From: Caenorhabditis elegans
Taxonomy: Eukaryota; Nematoda; Chromadorea; Rhabditida; Rhabditidae
Assembly (NCBI RefSeq): GCF_000002985.6
Contig: NC_003280.10
Span: 11,032,501 to 11,096,500 of the forward strand
Direction: 5' to 3'
DNA: 64,000 nucleotides
Each line of letters starts with the position of its first letter. The stretch's first letter is position 1. A program made the translations under genes and the position numbers. The notes under the pieces were generated by a model that searched no databases, was not told the origin of the DNA, and saw nothing but the letters and a program-made list of their open reading frames with translations. Of this stretch, positions 59,750 to 64,000 are shown piece by piece.

Positions 59750-59928
59750 CCACATGGTGCCAGGTTGTCCCATCACGGTTTGATCTACGAAAAAATGTGG
59801 GAATTTTTTCGCCCAAAAAATGTTACATAAGTTCTCAACCATATCAGTTGATAACTCTGCGTCTCATCCCCGCATTTTTTGTAGATCTACGTAAATAAGC
59901 CAAAATGGGATACTCTGACACCAAGTGG
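59750..59928. mobile_element. Palindromic MITE-like element with CCACNTGGTGYCAG ends
   Basis: The left arm CCACATGGTGCCAGG ... GTTTGATCTAC is mirrored by GTAGATCTAC ... CTGACACCAAGTGG. The centre has TTTTTTCGCCCAAAAAATG and GTTGATAACTCTGCGTCTC. It is about 179 bases with no coding capacity. I recall elements of this text as common in C. elegans. Confidence 0.75.
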
Positions 59929-60353
59929 GATGTTCAAATCTCCACAGTCCTTGAAAAACGGTCAACTAACAATTTGTTGTTTATTATGTTGTCAGCAACT
60001 TTCCAGTTGATATTTTTCTCATATCTACCGTTTTGGAGCGCAAATATCTCTTTTTTGCGCCGCCATTTTTTCAGAAGCTGGTGGTTTCTTGATAATAGAA
60101 AATCATTAAATGATAGTTGGGTTGAAGAAAGAATACAAATCATAAAACTATTTAAAACGTGAGATTCCAAAGATCTCGAATTGTCAAATTTTCTCGTAAG
60201 CCTAATTTTTTTCTCGTTAAACTTTACAAATCGATTCACTTTTTGATTACTTCGGTATTTGATTAAACTTGGTCTAATTGAAATACAATTTACAAAATAT
60301 AAGGGTAAGTCGCCTCATTGCCTCCTGAGCATATGCATTTACCAACTTTTCAG

Positions 60354-61320
60354 ATGGCTCCAGTATTGAAAGGCAGAAAAGCTTCGATAGCTGGATTAAA
60401 GAAAGGACGCGCTACCCAAGCAAGAAAGAGAGAAGAAGCGAGGATGAGATCAGTAAGTTAGCCATTCTTAGCATTTATACGATGTTGCCCTAATCAGAAT
60501 TCCGTTGTTTATCGATGAGGTGATAGATAATGCCCCTGTTTTTAAAACGGGAACTCTTTTCCATTCCCGTTCCCTCAGGAAGAAATGTTCTTACTACCCC
60601 TTCCAAGCGGTTGAAAAAATTTTTCAGGTCACGTTACCCTAACTAGAGGTGGAAAAAACACCGTGATTGGTATTTGATTGGTTTTCTTTCAAAAAATTAT
60701 CGATTCCGACTTCAACGTTTGAAAAATTTTTCTAGGTCGATGAGGACGCCACTTCGCAAGTCACTGCTGCTGCTGCAAATCCGGCTCAAGCCCCGTCTGC
60801 TTCGATCTCCGGTAACTTTAACATTTCCCACTGGCTTTTAGGCTTTGGTGAATTTTCAGAAGTTCCGGAAAAAAATGATTGAAAATTTTCACCCAATTTT
60901 TGATTTATTTGTGTGAAAAATTTCAATTATTTGTCTTCTTTATTAGTTTGAAAATTTTCGAGAAACTGACAAATTTGAATAGAAACTAGTACAATAATTA
61001 AATTCTACTCTTATCCAGGTAACTCTGTGCAAAATACGGTAGCTCAACAGGTCGGAGCTTCAACCAGTGTCGTCTCTGCTCCAATGTCAAGTAATTTTAA
61101 AGTTTCCCACTGGATTATAAGCTTTTGTTAATTTTCAGAAGATGACCTCAAGAAGGCTCAGGAAGAGCTCGACAAGCTCAAGTGGGATAATATCCAAATG
61201 GAGATGGAGATCGAAAAGTTCAAGAAAGAAAATCTCAAGAAGCAGTTGGAGGTTGAAAAGAAAAAACGAGAGATGCTCGATGAACAACTTGTGCAGCTCG
61301 GGCCAATGGACTATTTGTAG
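60354..61320 (+). CDS. Small coiled-coil protein of unknown function
   Basis: Four exons: 60354-60452, 60736-60811, 61019-61090 and 61139-61320. Phases agree, giving 142 residues. The ATG directly follows AACTTTTCAG, an acceptor typical of spliced-leader trans-splicing, so the start is well set. The first 33 residues are strongly basic (KGRKASIAGLKKGRATQARK). The middle, about residues 34-85, is Ala/Ser/Val-rich and probably disordered. Residues about 86-135 form a charged Lys/Glu/Leu helix with heptad-like spacing (KKAQEELDKLKWDN, EKFKKENLKKQLEVEKKK), a likely dimeric coiled coil, ending QLGPMDYL. I do not recognise a family. The 3' end lies in an unusual nested inverted repeat. Confidence 0.75.
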
Positions 61321-61335
61321 AGCTTTTTAGATTTG

Positions 61336-61341
61336 AATAAA
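61336..61341 (+). terminator. Poly(A) signal of the coiled-coil gene
   Basis: AATAAA, 16 bases after the stop codon and immediately before the left arm of the 61343-61521 inverted repeat. Confidence 0.55.
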
Positions 61342-61342
61342 T

Positions 61343-61521
61343 GGTACTTGTGTATTATTTCCCCTCATTTTGAAAAAAACAAGTTTTTTATTAAAAACGT
61401 GTGGAGTTTTTGTATTTTTAGGCTTAGGAAATAACCATTTCTAAGCCTAAAAAGGGAAAATGACATCACGCTTTATTAAAATGGATACTATTGAAATGAG
61501 GGGAAATAATACACAAGTACC
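61343..61521. repeat. Nested inverted repeat, 28-bp perfect outer arms
   Basis: The outer arms 61343-61370 and 61494-61521 are exact reverse complements, starting GGTACTTGTGTATTATTT. Inside lies a second palindrome, GGCTTAGGAAATAACC against CATTTCTAAGCC, at about 61420-61449. Confidence 0.85.
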
Positions 61522-61919
61522 GAATAAAGTCATGTTCTGTACTCTTCTTTTTTTTTAACCACAGTAACCCTACACTTCTACAGTACGCCTATTGAATTAT
61601 TATCTGTAAGCAGAAAAATGCGCCATTTGAAATCGAGATGCAAGCGCGCTCCAACGCTAAAAGTTGGGTGTGAAAATAACACCTGAACTTGCCGGAAGGA
61701 CGTTAATTATTCATACTTGTGAGAAAAGACATGTTGAATGAGATCCGATTACAAATTGGTGAGAAACATTGGGTCTCGGAACGATTGTTATGAAAATTGT
61801 TTCGTTGAAAAAGAACTGAAGTTCTCTTCAGTGAATCGTGGAAATGCTCAAGTGCTATTCAATTGGAATTGAAGGGCTTGCTCAGTTCATTATTATCATA
61901 TTATGAGATTTTTGCGCCA

Positions 61920-62205
61920 AACATACGGTACCTGGTCTCGACACGGCAAACTTTTGTTAACTGCGAGTAGATGTGCGCCTTTAAAGATTACTGTAATTTT
62001 AAAATTTCGCTTCTGCGCAATTTTCATTGATTTTTCGTAGTTAACTATAGTTTTATATTTTAAATAAAATGATCGATTTAAAAATTGCGCGGAAGCAAAA
62101 GTTTTAAACTACAGTAATCTTTAAAGGTGCACACCTAATCGCATTTAACAAACAATTGTCGTGCCGAGACCTGAAGCCGTATTTTTGGTTCAAAAATTGT
62201 GCAAT
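61920..62205. mobile_element. Palindromic MITE-like element, copy D
   Basis: The left arm carries GGTACCTGGTCTCGACACGG and GTGCGCCTTTAAAGATTACTG. The right arm carries CAGTAATCTTTAAAGGTGC and TTGTCGTGCCGAGACCTG. This is the cleanest copy in the window; its arms run about 120 bases each. Confidence 0.85.
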
Positions 62206-62560
62206 GTTCGACAAATTTCGAATTTCAGCATGTATTGCAACAAAAAAAAGCGTGTAAATTCCCAAAAATTTTGGAAATGGGCTTGCCGTTACTCATTCAA
62301 ACACGCGTACATTCTTCATTCATTTGTGGCGATGAGGGTTTGATTGAAACGAGAAGAGCCAAAAAAGAAGAGGCTCCCAGAAACCAAAAAGGCGCCTCTC
62401 CATGTAGAGCGCTCCACCACTTTTTGATAGATAGCTCGTGTCCGGAGCAGTTGCCTCGTGCCCCGACTGTAATTGCCTGCTCTTTTGGAACTGGAAAGGA
62501 ATGAAAAATGGCACACAAAGTATTGTGCGCTTGAAGAAGTGTGTTCTAAATAAAATAGTT

Positions 62561-62566
62561 TTTATT
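62561..62566 (-). terminator. Poly(A) signal of the FHA-domain gene
   Basis: AATAAA on the minus strand, about 86 bases past the stop. Confidence 0.55.
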
Positions 62567-62651
62567 CACACGGTATATTGGGAGCATATGGGAATGTTTT
62601 GAATACATGATCGATTTTTGTTAAAAAATAAAATAAAATAGAGATTCTGGT

Positions 62652-63975
62652 TCAGTGCACAATTCTCGAGTCGACCATCGAAATTGTTGTGTTGCATGTC
62701 GTCGTGCTGTGCATCGAAATGGCAGATGTTCTCCCATCTCTGAGTCCTTTTGGAACGAATCTTTTAAAATTCGGAACATTTGAGTCGAATGTTGTCTCGT
62801 TCTTTTTGAAACTATTTGGTTGTTGAAAAATCAGATTACAATATTTGATGGTCTCGTTTAACGCGGCCGGTCCTCGATCGGAGAGATCCGAATCATCCGA
62901 TTCCTCTTCTGGTTCCCGACTGACTGATGGAAGAGCTGCCACCTGGCTCACGATGGATTCCACGTCATCTGGCTCCACGGCGGAAGGGGCTTTCGGTCTG
63001 AAAAAACTGGAGAACATTGTATTTGAAATCTATTAATTTAAAAATCTTACTTCTTTATGAGACTTTGAGAAGCTTGAGGAGCTATCTTGGCTTTTTTCGC
63101 TGGAGCTTCCTCGTCGAAGACGCCACTTTTATCTGCTTTACGTGCTCTTGGGCCTCTACTTCCACGATTCTCCATTTCATCATCGAAATTCATACGCGGA
63201 CGATAGGAAATCGGTCCTCTTTTTCCACGTGGCCGATCTATGCTAAACACATCGCCTTCTGGTTTTCGTTTGCCTGGAAAAGAGCATTTAGATTATATTA
63301 CTAGTAGAATAGTACAGAACTTACGTATGCTACTTGGATTAAACTTGGTAATATTGAATGTGGAGATAGATGAAACATCGTCAAAACTGAAAATAAAATT
63401 AAAATTAATGGTTTAAATTATTTTAGCCGGATTACTCGTCGTCGGTCACCTCAACAGCTGGCATTTCTTTGATGCTAGAATTTGAATATCGAGATTCTTC
63501 ATAAACTGTTTCCGGAACAGTACTGGATTCATCGGGTTGTGGAGAATCTATGACCGTCTCTTCTAGCTCATCGCCGTCAACTTCCAGAGTCATAGAGATT
63601 CCACCAATCGCAAGCTGATACACTCCTTCGTGAAGCTCCTGACTAGATTGTTTCAATCGTGTTCCGTTGATTTCGGTTCCTTCTTTACTTTTATCGGTGA
63701 AAAATAGACCCTACAAAATTAATTATATTCTACGCTGTTTCACTCAATAATAATACCTCATCGCCCCATTCTATGCTCGCATGAATTCTTGAAACTCGAG
63801 CGGCATGAGGATCAAATGTGATGTGACAGACTTTCTTTTCCCGACCGAAGTTGACCACGGAGCCTTTCTCTTTCAACACATAAACCTCTAGAAGGAATTA
63901 ATACTGTAAACGCAGAGGAAATAAATCTATACCTTCGCCTGAGGAGTTTTTGATTTTTATGCCATTGATGGGCAT
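62652..63975 (-). CDS. nbs-1: FHA-domain protein with MRE11-binding-like motif; probable NBS1 orthologue
   Basis: Six exons: 63975-63933, 63887-63757, 63710-63436, 63386-63325, 63273-63051 and 62997-62652. Phases agree, giving 359 residues. Residues about 5-105 are a forkhead-associated (phosphothreonine-binding) domain: VVNFGREKKVCHITFD has the GR motif, VSRIHASIEW the SxxH motif, and EINGTRL the NG motif. An acidic stretch follows (PAVEVTDDD), then a basic one (GKRGPISYRPRM, PAKKAKIAPQ) that suits a nuclear signal. NFKRF at 321-325 matches the NFKxF core by which NBS1 binds MRE11. The protein ends 34 residues later. NBS1 links MRE11-RAD50 to ATM-type signalling at DNA breaks. No BRCT repeat is obvious. 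I recall worm NBS-1 as C09H10.10 on this chromosome; this was not checked. The ATG lies directly behind TTTTTTTGTAG, so trans-splicing there is likely, but an upstream exon outside the window is possible. Confidence 0.65.
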
Positions 63976-64000
63976 CTACAAAAAAAAATTTGAAAAGACG

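Larger units (their letters stand above)
56916..60353. other. Divergent intergenic region between unc-53 and the coiled-coil gene
   Basis: About 3.4 kb with no supportable gene; it should hold the promoter for the longest unc-53 form and that of the coiled-coil gene. Repeats inside it are TTGCCG-rich DNA (57030-57370), a tight hairpin (58210-58243), a GCTTATATCTC palindrome (58740-58850) and a palindromic element (59750-59928). A less AT-rich patch at about 59000-59420 has long open frames on both strands that look like compositional shadows. Confidence 0.55.
61321..62651. other. Convergent intergenic region between the coiled-coil gene and the FHA gene
   Basis: Contains a nested inverted repeat (61343-61521), palindromic element copy D (61920-62205) and a less AT-rich stretch at about 62330-62500 with no supportable gene. 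The minus-strand poly(A) signal of the FHA gene is at 62561-62566. Confidence 0.5.

Noticed and set aside
1..64000. tRNA, rRNA, CRISPR array or complete autonomous transposon
   Set aside because: I found no B-box-type GGTTCGANTCC in tRNA context, no rRNA text, no regular spacer array and no transposase or reverse-transcriptase reading frame. Repeats here are short and non-coding.

Overview
The window reads as nematode genomic DNA, almost certainly Caenorhabditis elegans chromosome II around cosmids F33A8/F45E10/C09H10. The base composition is AT-rich. Introns are short and end in the worm acceptor TTTTCAG, and several start codons lie directly behind an acceptor, as expected for spliced-leader trans-splicing. 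UNC-53, CEY-1 and SDHD-1 are recognisable from their protein sequences. Chromosome and cosmid placement is from memory of those genes; no search was run.

Layout. The left edge (1-198, minus) is the first exon of a gene that runs out of the window. A secreted SXP/RAL-2 (DUF148) protein lies at 3.7-6.8 kb (+). It converges on cey-1, a Y-box RNA-binding protein (7.5-8.6 kb, -). After about 3 kb without coding sequence comes a minus-strand cluster read right to left: sdhd-1 (complex II subunit D), a ZCCHC4-type rRNA m6A methyltransferase, and a cuticle collagen. Gaps of 278 and 317 bp suggest an operon for at least the first two. Divergent from sdhd-1 is a PP2C phosphatase of the ILKAP type (17.8-25.5 kb, +). 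Its large sixth intron holds a complete SLC22-type transporter on the other strand. Its last intron holds an unexplained duplicated locus with a 104-codon ORF.

The window is dominated by unc-53 (25.8-56.9 kb, -), the Navigator homologue for cell and axon migration. I traced it as 22 coding exons whose phases all agree (1583 residues), plus one 213-bp phase-symmetric cassette exon. To its right are a small coiled-coil gene (60.35-61.3 kb, +) and an FHA-domain gene (62.65-63.98 kb, -). The latter carries an NFKRF motif and is best read as the worm NBS1 orthologue of the MRE11-RAD50 complex.

Noncoding sequence is rich in small palindromic, MITE-like repeats. There are at least four copies of a TTTAAAG...TACTGTA family and about seven copies of a family with GCTTATATCTC termini, nearly all in unc-53 introns. 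There are also several one-off palindromes, two dispersed low-complexity families (TTGCCG and GCCTAC), and three homopolymeric G/C tracts of 13-14 bp. No tRNA, rRNA or CRISPR array was seen. I found no convincing new multi-gene system; the most unusual loci are the duplicated intronic ORF locus in the phosphatase gene and the divergent NBS1-like gene.
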